DNA of 64,000 bases from assembly GCF_012843905.1 (NCBI RefSeq), contig NZ_JABAGC010000009.1:28867-92866 (forward strand), given 5' to 3'. This stretch comes from Clostridium sp. SM-530-WT-3G (lineage in GTDB: Bacteria; Bacillota; Clostridia; Clostridiales; Clostridiaceae). The notes beneath the pieces are model-generated. The model ran no database searches. It saw only the letters and a list, made by a program, of their open reading frames with translations, and had not been told where the DNA came from. Shown in pieces: positions 18,564 through 27,623 of the stretch. Positions within the stretch are counted from its first letter, which is position 1; each line of letters begins with the position of its first letter. A program made the translations under genes and the position numbers.

Positions 18564-19616
18564 TTACTGATTGTCAGTTCTGTTTAATACTCTTCCAGAA
18601 TATTTCATATTGGATGTGCTTAACTGACTTATTTTTATTACATCACCTGTATGTGGAGCATGAATAAACATATCATTTCCTATATACATTCCAACGTGTG
18701 TTGAGTTTGATTGATGATTAAAAACTAAATCTCCTGGTTTTATTTCAGCTATTGATATTGGTTGACAATAGCTTTGTTGATCCTGAGATACTCTAGGTAG
18801 AGTTATTCCATGTGCTGCAAATATATACTGCATATATCCAGAACAATCAAAACCTGCTGGAGTTGTTCCTCCCCATAAATAAGGTATTCCTAAATACTTT
18901 TGTGCTTCAGTTATTAATGCCTTTGCATCTTCCGACATATCAGAAGGTAATGTTATAGGCACTATATTGCTCGTACTTAAATCTAATAAATCACTGTTAG
19001 CTTTTATGTAATCTAAAAGCTTAGCTTTATCATCTTCTAATTTTTTAATTTCTGCTTCTAATATGTCTTTGCTTTTTTGAAGTTCATTATTCTCTTTTTC
19101 AATTTTGCCTTTTATGTTTGTAAGATTTTGTTTTGCATTTTTTGCTTCATTTATAAGTTTTTTATCTGTTGTACATATTTGATTTATCAGTTTTACTTTT
19201 TGTATAGCTTCTAAAATATTATCTGAACTTAAGATTACATCTATATACTTTAATATAGATGTTTCAAGACCACCAGTCACTTGTATTTGCTTTATTCTTT
19301 CCCTTAACGCCTTGTCCTTTTCTTCAATATTCTCTTCTGCAGCATTTATTGATGCTTCATTTTCTTTTATTTCCTCTTCTTTTTGTGCTATCTGATCCTT
19401 AAGTTCATTTAATTTTGTCATTTTGTATTCAATTTTACTATCATAATCCTGTATATTTTCAACTACCTTTTCAATATTCAAATTATTATTTTCAGAAACA
19501 GCACTTGTAACCTCCTGATTATCATATGGCTCTGCAAATGCTGGCAATGCACTAGTTGTAGTAATAGTCATAATTGTTAAAGCAGCTACTAGTGTATTTA
19601 TACATTTCCTTTTCAT
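18564..19616 (-). CDS. Secreted NlpC/P60 peptidoglycan endopeptidase with coiled coil
   Basis: 350 aa, GAAGGAGCC ribosome site. Signal peptide at 1-28 (hydrophobic core, TTSALPAFAEP cleavage region). Residues about 45-210 form a PcsB-like coiled coil (KMTKLNELKDQIAQKEEEIK onward). The C-terminal 120 residues are an NlpC/P60 domain with catalytic Cys in AGFDCSGYMQ, His in THVGMYIG and a second His in HAPHTGD. It cuts stem-peptide bonds in the cell wall during growth or cell separation. The coiled coil probably keeps it inactive until recruited, as in PcsB/FtsX systems; that role is inferred. Confidence 0.92.
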   Translation of the reverse strand: MKRKCINTLVAALTIMTITTTSALPAFAEPYDNQEVTSAVSENNNLNIEKVVENIQDYDSKIEYKMTKLNELKDQIAQKEEEIKENEASINAAEENIEEKDKALRERIKQIQVTGGLETSILKYIDVILSSDNILEAIQKVKLINQICTTDKKLINEAKNAKQNLTNIKGKIEKENNELQKSKDILEAEIKKLEDDKAKLLDYIKANSDLLDLSTSNIVPITLPSDMSEDAKALITEAQKYLGIPYLWGGTTPAGFDCSGYMQYIFAAHGITLPRVSQDQQSYCQPISIAEIKPGDLVFNHQSNSTHVGMYIGNDMFIHAPHTGDVIKISQLSTSNMKYSGRVLNRTDNQ

Positions 19617-19949
19617 TTTTGGCTCCTTCTTTTTTAGAAACTCTAAATTAGTCTCTATTTTTTTGAATTATAATAACATATTTATAATTACTATTCTATC
19701 TGTATTTTACTTTAAAATTATTATATTAAATTCTATTTTTAAAGTGATTTGTAATTATTATACTTATATTATATCAATTCAATTCTTTTCAATCAAATAT
19801 AATACCGTTTTATATTATTAAGAAAATATTACATTAGTATTACTTTATAACTAAACCTTATAAATTTAGTATAAAAAAGTAAATTCAAAACATATAAAAA
19901 AATCTCTCATAGTAAAAATTACTATGAGAGATTTTTATATGTTTAAGTA
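19617..19949. other. Intergenic region upstream of NlpC/P60 gene
   Basis: 333 bp. It holds the leader of the NlpC/P60 gene, with a small inverted repeat TTTAGA/TCTAAA at 19634-19648, and the PRPP synthetase terminator at 19898-19936. No -35/-10 pair is convincing, and I see no ORF. Confidence 0.5.
19898..19936 (-). terminator. Terminator after PRPP synthetase
   Basis: 16-bp perfect arms (AAAAATCTCTCATAGT / ACTATGAGAGATTTTT) with a T-tract on both sides. Confidence 0.9.
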
Positions 19950-21041
19950 TTATTCATTTAATAAATTATGTATAACTCTTGTAGCATCCATATATTTTGC
20001 TATAGATTTTCCATAGTTTAATCTATTTATTATTCTTGCAGAAAGTTCTGATAAATCCACAGAATTAAACCATGGTGCAGCTAAAAGTTGTGGAGATGTA
20101 TATGTTAAGTTTGTGCAGTAAATTCCTGAAAGAATTCCTTCCTCATAGAATTTATTGAATTTTTCAATACCTTCTGTAAAGAATCCAAATGTAGCAGCAA
20201 CATATACATGCTTAGCATTTCTTTTCTTTAATTCTTTTGCTATATCAAGTACAGACTCTCCTGACGCTATCATATCATCAACAATTAATACATCTTTACC
20301 TTCAACATCTCTTCCCATATATTCGTGTTGAACTATTGGGTTTTTACCATTTACTATTGTTGAATGGTCTCTTCTCTTATAGAATAAACCAACGTCTACT
20401 CCTAAAGCTCCAGCATAATATATTGCTCTATCCATAGCTCCAGTGTCTGGGCTAATAACAAGTAATTTTTCTTTATCTAATTTTACGTCTTTTTCATTAG
20501 ATACAAACGCTTTAACCATATCAAAAGTTGGATATATATTTTCGAATGATAATAATGGAATTGCATTTTGGATGTTTGGATCATGAACATCAAATGTAAT
20601 TATTTCATCTACACCTAATCTTTCTAATTCTTGAAGTGCTAAAGCACAGTCAAGTGATTCTCTTCCTTTACGACGGTGTTGTCTTGATTCATATAATAAA
20701 GGCATGATAACTGTAATTCTAGCAGCTTTACCTCTTATAGCAGCAACAGTTCTCTTTATATCTTGGAAGTGTTCGTCTGGACCTTTATGACTTACCATTC
20801 CAAACATCTTATATGTACAGCTGTAATTTCCTACATCACATAATATATATATGTCTCTTCCTCTTACTGTTTCTGAGATCTTAACCTTACCTTCACCATT
20901 TGAAAATCTTATTTCATCTAATGGAATTAAGTATGACTCTTTGTGTCCTCTTCTTTCTCTTATATGCTTATCAATAGCATTTCCTAATTCAATACAGCTT
21001 TCTAACGCTATGATTCCAAGTTCATGATTTAATTCAGTCAT
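19950..21041 (-). CDS. Ribose-phosphate pyrophosphokinase (PRPP synthetase), divergent
   Basis: 363 aa, AAAGGGGAGAC ribosome site. It makes PRPP from ribose-5-phosphate and ATP for purine, pyrimidine, His and Trp synthesis. Visible motifs: FSNGEGKVKISETVRGRD (substrate loop), PLLYESRQHRRKGRESLDCA (catalytic/ATP loop), FDVHDPNIQNAIP, SPDTGAMDRAIYYA, and the PRPP-binding signature VLIVDDMIASGES. It is longer than the usual ~315 aa Prs, with an N-terminal extension and altered spacing. It belongs to a clostridial variant class and may differ in allosteric control. Confidence 0.9.
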   Translation of the reverse strand: MTELNHELGIIALESCIELGNAIDKHIRERRGHKESYLIPLDEIRFSNGEGKVKISETVRGRDIYILCDVGNYSCTYKMFGMVSHKGPDEHFQDIKRTVAAIRGKAARITVIMPLLYESRQHRRKGRESLDCALALQELERLGVDEIITFDVHDPNIQNAIPLLSFENIYPTFDMVKAFVSNEKDVKLDKEKLLVISPDTGAMDRAIYYAGALGVDVGLFYKRRDHSTIVNGKNPIVQHEYMGRDVEGKDVLIVDDMIASGESVLDIAKELKKRNAKHVYVAATFGFFTEGIEKFNKFYEEGILSGIYCTNLTYTSPQLLAAPWFNSVDLSELSARIINRLNYGKSIAKYMDATRVIHNLLNE

Positions 21042-21241
21042 TTGTGTCTCCCCTTTTTAAATTATATTAATAAGAATTCTACTTTTAGAATACACTCAAA
21101 CATTATCAGTATATACTAAAAATAAGAATTTATAAACAACTTATTAAAAATTTTTTTAAACATTATATATTTTTTCCAAATAATAGCATTTTTTATTGAT
21201 TTAAAGATTAGTTTCGTAGATTTCCTCAAAATATTTATCAG

Positions 21242-22999
21242 TTATAATCGTAATAAAATTTCATTTATTAAACTACTAACCTTAATTCTCTCTTCATATA
21301 CCCAATTCACATCAAATGTCAAATTGAATATCTTAGAAAATGAATAATACATATTTACCTTTTGATAATATATTTCCAAATCATCAAGATTTCCATTGTA
21401 GCACTCAGGCTTAAACAATTCTTTTTGTTTGTTTACAAATAATTCATCTACATAATCAAGAAATGTATCCATTAAAGCATCACTCTTAACATCAAATGGA
21501 ACCTTAAGTAAATCCCACTCTATTTCTTGAGTAAGTTTATATTTTTTTATCTTTTCTAAAATATAAAGATATTCACTTATATCCATTTTTCTATAATAAT
21601 CTAGTTTTTCTTCTCTAGTACTCCACAAAGCAAGCTTTTCATTTAAAGGAAGCCCTTTAATATTTAAAATTGCTTCTGATGGCCCTATAACAGCTTCTCT
21701 TATAGTAGGGTCTTCACTTTCTATTTTTTCTTTTATTATATGTGCATTACCACCAACAGAAGCAACATATCCTGTATCATATATTCCGATTCTTCCTGCT
21801 CTGCCTGCTACTTGTTTAACTTCCTGAGAGGTAAGTTCCCTTAATTCTTCACCATCAAATTTTCTTATTGTCATAAATATTATTCTTCTTATAGGAAGAT
21901 TAACTCCCATACCTATTGCATCTGTAGTAACAAGTACTTTTGTTTTTTTAGTTATAAATTCCTCATACTGCATTTTTCTTACTTCTGGTGGAAGATCTCC
22001 ATATATTACACTTGCTTTTATTCCTTTTTCTGAAAGTTCTTCTGCAATTTCAAGCACTCTTTTTTTAGAAAATATAACTATTGCATCACCTTCGGCAATG
22101 TCATTATAGCTGAAGTTTTTATCTTCTACTATAAGGGGTATATTTCTTTTATATTCTTTTATACTATATTCGTCTTTACAATCGCTTATAATTTCTTCTA
22201 GTATCTCTCTGCTGTTTAAAGCTCCACATATATGAATTTCATCACATTGTAAACCTAATACTGCTTTACTCCAAGACATTCCTCTAAATGAATCACTTAT
22301 CATTTGTATTTCATCTATTACTGCAACATCATAATGTTCTTTTAAATTTACTTTTTCAATTGTACATGACGTATGAGTGGAACCAGGTTTTATTATTTCT
22401 TCTTCACCTGTAAGCAAATCGCATACTATCCCTTCATTATTAAGTCTTTCATAATTCTCTAATGCTAGAATTCTAAGCGGTGATAGATATACTCCATTCT
22501 TTGCTGTTTTCAATCTTTCTATAGCATTATGAGTTTTACCTGTATTAGTATCTCCTAAATGAATAAAAAACTTTCTTTTCATAGATCTTGCTCTAGAATA
22601 TTCATCTTTAGGATTTAGTGGAAAATTTTCTTCAAATTCTTTACTTATTAATTTAGGTATATGCATCTTTGTTAGAACTGTCATAAATCCTGAATTTAAA
22701 AATGAATTATAATTTCCACGCACAACTTCATAAAAATCAAAATCTGTATTGTTCTTTTTATTATAATCTTCTAGCATCCTCTTAGATACATATTCTAATA
22801 GTTCTTCATATCGTTCAACAACAGTTTCGTATTCCTTAAGTCCACATTCTTTTAATTCCTTTAGACTTCTAAGCTTTTTACGTATTGAACTTTCATGCTC
22901 TAAAAGTGCTCCGCTCTTTGAATGTTCTACTATCTCTTCAATATTATTTATCTGACTTTTGTACTTTTTAAATTCTCTTATTGCAGCATTTTTTTTCAA
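21242..22999 (-). CDS. SUV3-like DEAD/DEAH RNA helicase
   Basis: 585 aa, starting at a TTG (22999) with GGAGGTCTTGAT just before it. Walker A GDTNTGKT at 149-156, YLSPLRILALENYERL (motif Ia), DEIQMISD at 229 (DEIQ box in place of DEAD), then YGDLPPEVR, TDAIGMGVNLPI and QVAGRAGR (motif VI). This set is characteristic of the SUV3/SUPV3L1 family, known in mitochondria as the RNA-degradosome helicase. The N-terminal ~140 residues are helical and charged. The role in the bacterium is probably RNA turnover, but that is by analogy. Confidence 0.87.
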   Translation of the reverse strand: MKKNAAIREFKKYKSQINNIEEIVEHSKSGALLEHESSIRKKLRSLKELKECGLKEYETVVERYEELLEYVSKRMLEDYNKKNNTDFDFYEVVRGNYNSFLNSGFMTVLTKMHIPKLISKEFEENFPLNPKDEYSRARSMKRKFFIHLGDTNTGKTHNAIERLKTAKNGVYLSPLRILALENYERLNNEGIVCDLLTGEEEIIKPGSTHTSCTIEKVNLKEHYDVAVIDEIQMISDSFRGMSWSKAVLGLQCDEIHICGALNSREILEEIISDCKDEYSIKEYKRNIPLIVEDKNFSYNDIAEGDAIVIFSKKRVLEIAEELSEKGIKASVIYGDLPPEVRKMQYEEFITKKTKVLVTTDAIGMGVNLPIRRIIFMTIRKFDGEELRELTSQEVKQVAGRAGRIGIYDTGYVASVGGNAHIIKEKIESEDPTIREAVIGPSEAILNIKGLPLNEKLALWSTREEKLDYYRKMDISEYLYILEKIKKYKLTQEIEWDLLKVPFDVKSDALMDTFLDYVDELFVNKQKELFKPECYNGNLDDLEIYYQKVNMYYSFSKIFNLTFDVNWVYEERIKVSSLINEILLRL

Positions 23000-23206
23000 A
23001 TCAAGACCTCCGTTTAATTGCCTATATCACATAAAATTATTTTGCCACTAAAATATTATTTTATAATATAAGTTTAAAATATATTTTAACCAATTTAACT
23101 CTAATTATTAATTATAATAATTATTACTACTTTCCACTATAATAAAAATATCAACATTGTCATAAGTGACAACTATAAAAATATCATCTTTTCCTTATAT
23201 AAATAA

Positions 23207-23246
23207 AAACCCTAGAAAAACACTATATTCAGTTTTTCTAGGGTTT
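23207..23246 (-). terminator. Terminator after Nudix-like gene
   Basis: 15-bp perfect arms (AAACCCTAGAAAAAC / GTTTTTCTAGGGTTT) just past the stop at 23267. Confidence 0.9.
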
Positions 23247-23266
23247 AAATACACTAACTGTTCAGA

Positions 23267-23647
23267 TTATCTAGCAGCAAAGTCTGCTAGTATAGTCTTA
23301 TCTATATCTTCAAACTCATATTCATCTATCTCTTTTATATTTATCCACTTAGCTTCATCATAAGATTTATCTAAAACAAATCTTCCTTTAAGGTTACCAA
23401 TTAATACCTTCAAGCCTTCTTCTTCATTTATTTCATATTCTTTAAATTCTTCAAGGTCAAAAACTATTGTCTTTAAAATTTTATTACATGCTTTATTTAC
23501 GCATTTTTCAAAGCTTTCTTTTCCTCTAAGTTTTTGGTTTACTAAAGACCATTTACCTATTTCGCCCTTTTTAACTTTCTTTTTTAAAACTAGAATATTA
23601 TTAAAATCATCTTTTAATATTAATGTGCAAGCAGTAATTTTCATCAT
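23267..23647 (-). CDS. Nudix-fold protein with degenerate Nudix box
   Basis: 126 aa, AAGGAG ribosome site. The fold is recognisable: MKITACTLILKDDFNNILVLKK as the first strands, GKWSLVNQKLRGKESFEK where GKWxLPGGxxExGES would be, and a closing EAKWINIKEIDEYEF. The catalytic REUxEExGU segment reads KACNKILKT, so every metal-binding Glu is gone. It is therefore unlikely to hydrolyse nucleoside diphosphate derivatives and may be a binding or regulatory protein. It lies about 270 bp upstream of the SUV3-like gene, on the same strand, with its own terminator between them. Confidence 0.65.
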   Translation of the reverse strand: MMKITACTLILKDDFNNILVLKKKVKKGEIGKWSLVNQKLRGKESFEKCVNKACNKILKTIVFDLEEFKEYEINEEEGLKVLIGNLKGRFVLDKSYDEAKWINIKEIDEYEFEDIDKTILADFAAR

Positions 23648-23813
23648 TTAATTCTCCTTAGCTTTCAAAATTATGTTAAATCAAATACCACATATATGCA
23701 TATTATACATTAAAACTATATATTTTAAAATAGTTTTTCATTTTAAAATATTTATTCTATTATGTAACATTGTTATGTATAAATCATAATATGGTGTATA
23801 AGGAGGCAGTGCT

Positions 23814-24860
23814 ATGTCAAAAAAATTAAAAATTATAATATGTTTGCTTTCACTATCTCTTTCTTTTTCTCTTCTTTACCTTTATATAACAAATAAGCAT
23901 GTAGTTAATCAAATAAATACTAATGTGAGCCTTAGAGAAAAAGTACTTCAAATTGATGAATTTAAATCAAATATCACAAATATGTCCTCCATGACCAATT
24001 ATTATATAATAACCCAAAAAGAAAGCTATAGAGCCGAATATAACAAGAATTTCACTTCAGCCCTTGCTAATATAAATGAATTATATGATTCAAATTATAT
24101 TACAAAAGAGGATAAGGTATCATTAGAAGATGGATTAAATAAATACAATGATTTAACCAATAAATTTATTTTTATTAACAGAGGTACACCCCTTCCAATT
24201 ACGGAAGACAATAAAAATACTTTTTTAAGACTAAATGATATAAAATCTAATTTAATGCAAGATACTTCTGATGTTCTAGCCAGAAATATAGAAATAAGTA
24301 ATTCAAATTCAGGAACAGTTATAAATTTAGTTGATAATCAAAATAGCCTCATTCAAATAATAGGTGGATTTATAACAATGATATTATTATCACCTTTATA
24401 CTTTCTCAAAAAGAATTCAACCATAATTACAGATCTTATTAAAAGATTTGTATCAAACCACTTAAAAAAAGACAAGGTTTCTTCTACTATTAGTGAGGAG
24501 AAAAAAAATAATGATATAATAAAATGTGATGATAAATTAATTGAATGCATAAATTCTGGTTATTTAAATAACCTAGAAACACTTCTTACAGAACGAGAAT
24601 TAATGATTTCAAATCTAAAAATAATATATTCTCATAATAAATATATGAAAGAAGAATGGATGAAATCAAAGGAATCTTTAGATTCAATTGAGCATGATCT
24701 CATTGATTTAAAAAAACAATTAAATCATTTAATGAACAAATCAGATATACCTTACGAAGAGATAAATGTATTAGAAAATAAATTACTAAAAATCCGATTT
24801 TTATTAGAAAAACTTCCTGAATATCATGAATTTATAATGAAACTTACCGAAAAGTACTAA
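23814..24860 (+). CDS. Two-TM membrane protein with MCP-like sensor domain, no known output
   Basis: 348 aa, AAGGAGG ribosome site. TM1 at about 5-25 (IIICLLSLSLSFSLLYLY), then about 150 residues of extracellular helix (LREKVLQIDEFKSNITNMSS, SYRAEYNKNFTSALANINEL) resembling the four-helix-bundle or CHASE3 sensor of chemoreceptors and kinases. TM2 is at about 178-198 (IIGGFITMILLSPLYF). The cytosolic part (200-348) is helical and coiled-coil-like but has no HAMP, kinase, MCP or cyclase motif. I infer a sensor whose signal goes to an unknown partner. It could also be a domain-loss derivative of a chemoreceptor. Confidence 0.6.
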   Translation: MSKKLKIIICLLSLSLSFSLLYLYITNKHVVNQINTNVSLREKVLQIDEFKSNITNMSSMTNYYIITQKESYRAEYNKNFTSALANINELYDSNYITKEDKVSLEDGLNKYNDLTNKFIFINRGTPLPITEDNKNTFLRLNDIKSNLMQDTSDVLARNIEISNSNSGTVINLVDNQNSLIQIIGGFITMILLSPLYFLKKNSTIITDLIKRFVSNHLKKDKVSSTISEEKKNNDIIKCDDKLIECINSGYLNNLETLLTERELMISNLKIIYSHNKYMKEEWMKSKESLDSIEHDLIDLKKQLNHLMNKSDIPYEEINVLENKLLKIRFLLEKLPEYHEFIMKLTEKY

Positions 24861-24872
24861 AAATCATAGTTT

Positions 24873-24906
24873 AAAAAGCAACGCGTACAGTGCGCTGCTT
24901 TTTTTT
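24873..24906 (+). terminator. Terminator after membrane protein gene
   Basis: AAAAAGCAACGC / GCGCTGCTTTTT hairpin with eight T. Confidence 0.8.
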
Positions 24907-24986
24907 CAACAAACTAATACAATCTATTTATAGTATTTAAGCTGCATAGTTCTTAATTACACTAAAGTTCATAGTTCCTAATCATG

Positions 24987-26204
24987 CTAAAGTGCATATT
25001 TTTTTAAAATTTCTATTATTATATTTGTACAGATATCCATACCTTCAGCAGTTATATGTTCAAATTCTCCATGATATGCAAATCCACCTGTTCCAAGGTT
25101 AGGACATGGTAATCCCATATAACTTAATGTTGCTCCATCTGTACCTCCTCTAATAGGTTCTATAACAGGAGTAACTCCTAAAGTAGCCATTGCAGCCGTA
25201 GCATTATCTATAAGATGGAAACAAGGCTTAATATGTTCAACCATATTTTTATATTGTTCTTTAATAGTTACTTTAACTGTACCTTCTCCATACTTTTCAT
25301 TTAATAGTTTTTCTGCAAGCTTCAATGTATCTTTCTTAGCTTCAATTTTAGCTGAATCATGATCTCTCAATATATATTCCATTGTAGCTTCATCAGTATT
25401 TCCGCTCATCTTTTCTAAATAATAGAACCCTTCATATCCTTCTGTTGTTTCAGGTCTTTCACAAGCTGGAAGCATTCCATTTAATTCTATAGCAACATTT
25501 AATGCATTTACCATTGTGTTCTTAGCACTTCCTGGATGTACTGATATTCCATGTATTTCAACTTTAGCCATGGCAGCGTTAAAGTTTTCATAAGATATTT
25601 CTCCTTCAATACCACCATCTATTGTATATGCGAAATCTGCTCCAAACTTTTCAACATCAAATAAATGTGCTCCAAGTCCAACTTCTTCATCTGGAGTAAA
25701 ACCAATGCATATCTTTCCATGAGGAATATTTTCATTTATTATTCTTTCACATGCTGTAAGTATTTCAGAAATTCCAGCCTTATCATCTGCACCAAGAAGT
25801 GTAGTTCCATCAGTTGTAATCAATGTTCTTCCCTTTAAGTTCTTTAAATGAGGGAATTTTTCTGGTGAAAGAATACTATTATTTCCTTTTAATAGAACGT
25901 CTCCTCCATCATAATTTTCAATTATTTGAGGTTTAACATTTTCACCACATGCTGCAGGTGCAGTATCTAAATGTGCGATTAATCCTATTGATGGTTTATC
26001 TTCATATCCCTTTGTAGCTGGAATATACCCATATACATAGCAGTGTTCATCACATCTAACACCTTCTATACCCATTTCCTTCATTTCTTCAACTAACATC
26101 TTAGCTAAATCAAATTGTCTCATTGTAGTTGGATGAGTTTCTGAATATTCATCTGAAGTTGTATATACCTTTACATATTTTAATAAACGTTCGTATGCTC
26201 TCAT
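24987..26204 (-). CDS. pepT: Peptidase T (tripeptidase)
   Basis: 405 aa, AAAAGGAGATATAATCA ribosome site. Cytosolic M20-family zinc aminotripeptidase that removes the N-terminal residue of tripeptides. The zinc-site residues are in place: IGLIAHLDTAPA (His and Asp), LLGADDKAGIS (bridging Asp), TPDEEVGLGAH (catalytic Glu pair), TIDGG and, near the end, YHGEFEHI. The dimerisation insert (about 210-320) is complete. The length is the family's normal one. It is monocistronic. Confidence 0.95.
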   Translation of the reverse strand: MRAYERLLKYVKVYTTSDEYSETHPTTMRQFDLAKMLVEEMKEMGIEGVRCDEHCYVYGYIPATKGYEDKPSIGLIAHLDTAPAACGENVKPQIIENYDGGDVLLKGNNSILSPEKFPHLKNLKGRTLITTDGTTLLGADDKAGISEILTACERIINENIPHGKICIGFTPDEEVGLGAHLFDVEKFGADFAYTIDGGIEGEISYENFNAAMAKVEIHGISVHPGSAKNTMVNALNVAIELNGMLPACERPETTEGYEGFYYLEKMSGNTDEATMEYILRDHDSAKIEAKKDTLKLAEKLLNEKYGEGTVKVTIKEQYKNMVEHIKPCFHLIDNATAAMATLGVTPVIEPIRGGTDGATLSYMGLPCPNLGTGGFAYHGEFEHITAEGMDICTNIIIEILKKYAL

Positions 26205-26410
26205 TGATTATATCTCCTTTTCTTGTCATACTATAATTAATAATTTAATTTATACATATATAAATTAAATTATTCTATATAAGTAATATATATATTTTTT
26301 ATATAGGCTGTCAAATTTTTTACTCTAATGTCATGAATATAAAATGTTAATACTGCTAAAACGCATTAACTAATACTTTAAAACTGCTTTAATAAATCCT
26401 TATATTTATT

Positions 26411-26450
26411 AACTATTATTATTTTTCTTTAAAATAGTAATAGTTTTTTA
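26411..26450 (+). terminator. Hairpin with T-tract near transposase remnant
   Basis: AACTATTATTATTTT / AAAATAGTAATAGTT arms followed by TTTTTTATTTTTTT on the plus strand. No plus-strand gene lies just upstream, so it may be a leftover from what the deletion removed. Confidence 0.5.
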
Positions 26451-27172
26451 TTTTTTTCATATACTAAAACATAGTTAATATTAAGTAATACAAAAAATGA
26501 TATTAATGTATAAGCTGAATCAGAGCTTCTAGATTTAGTTAAATGAAATGCTAAAATAAATCTAGTTTCTGAATCAATAGCTAACCAGAGATAGTACTTT
26601 TCGCCGTTAATGAAAACAACTGTTTCATCCGCATGCCAATCATCATATTGGAGATTTAAATATTCTTTAAACTTATCAGCTTTTAATTTGAAGAAAGGTG
26701 CAAATTTATTAGTCCAGCTTGCTATAGTAACGTGAGAAACTTTAATACCTGAGTTTATCATTAGGAACTGAGAAATCGCTCTTGTTGATGAATTGTTGAG
26801 AAAGTATAAAGTTAGTGCAGTTAATATAACATGAAGTGGAAAGCGCATTCCTTTCATGGAAAGGGAACCGGTGACTAGTTTACTAGAAGCATCATCAATA
26901 TTAGTGGTATGATATTTGACTACAATATGGTTACATTTTTTATTATTACACTTATAACGATTGTAATGTTTATAAGCATGATGTAAATATGTACCTTTGC
27001 CACACTTTGGACATTTAGGATAGTTCATTTTTGGTAATCCGTCACCATCGCCTAAGGCGAATTGGCGCTTGCAATGCCTACATTGATATTTTTGATTAGC
27101 CTGCTTATTCAATCCAAACTTATATAGTTTATCAGAATTACAGCGAGGGCATTTTATATTAGTTTTGCTCAT
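26429..27172 (-). pseudogene. IS6-like DDE transposase, 3'-truncated
   Basis: 247 aa. Two zinc ribbons come first (CPRCNSDKLYKFG...CRHC; CPKCGKGTY...CNNKKC), then a helical DNA-binding part (STRAISQFLMINSGIKVSHVTIASW) and the start of the DDE core (DDWHADETVVFINGEKYYLW, DSETRFILAFHLTKSRSSDS). After SDSAYTLI the sequence leaves the family. The second Asp and Glu of the catalytic triad, about 100 residues, are missing, replaced by an AT-rich tail (VLVYEKNKKLLLF). It is a dead transposase. No second inverted-repeat end is visible; the 5' end of the element may lie near 27210-27240. Confidence 0.75.
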
Positions 27173-27294
27173 TGTTCTTCTCTCTTTTTTAAGGGGGGAT
27201 TATTAAGTCTCGCAAACCTATTGTATTTCCTAAGGGCGAGAAGAGCAATGTTCATATAATTTAACAGATCTATAATAGTATATAGGAGGTATTT

Positions 27295-27546
27295 ATGGAT
27301 ATTATATATGTAAAATATAACGGACTTAAAAGACAGACTGTAATAAAAAATAAATCAAATATAATCAAAGATAACACACTACTTTCTAATAATAATTCAA
27401 AAATTGTTGCTACACCTTCAAAAATAGTTGATATACAAGATTATAAAGATAATGAGTGCCAAACATTAGATGATGAAATATCAAATTACTTTTTTGAACA
27501 AATTCATAAGAATTATTTAAAGTATAGAAAATTATCGCAATCATAA
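27295..27546 (+). CDS. Small hypothetical protein, 83 aa
   Basis: Unrecognised. A strong RBS (AGGAGG, 7 nt before ATG) and a TATAAT hexamer just upstream (27271-27276), plus a clean terminator after the stop, argue for a real gene. The protein is polar, Lys/Asn/Ile-rich, with a charged helical C-terminal third (TLDDEISNYFFEQIHKNYLK). It has no signal peptide or cysteines. The first strands (MDIIYVKYNGLKRQTVIKN) look like a small beta unit. Confidence 0.6.
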   Translation: MDIIYVKYNGLKRQTVIKNKSNIIKDNTLLSNNNSKIVATPSKIVDIQDYKDNECQTLDDEISNYFFEQIHKNYLKYRKLSQS

Positions 27547-27578
27547 TTATAGACCTGCTATATACTGTTTTTATATAA

Positions 27579-27611
27579 TTTTAGCCAAGAGCATTAAACT
27601 CTTGGCTAAAA
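27579..27611 (+). terminator. Bidirectional terminator
   Basis: 13-bp perfect arms TTTTAGCCAAGAG / CTCTTGGCTAAAA between the convergent 83-aa gene and gltS. Confidence 0.9.
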
Positions 27612-27623
27612 TTTCATAAATAG

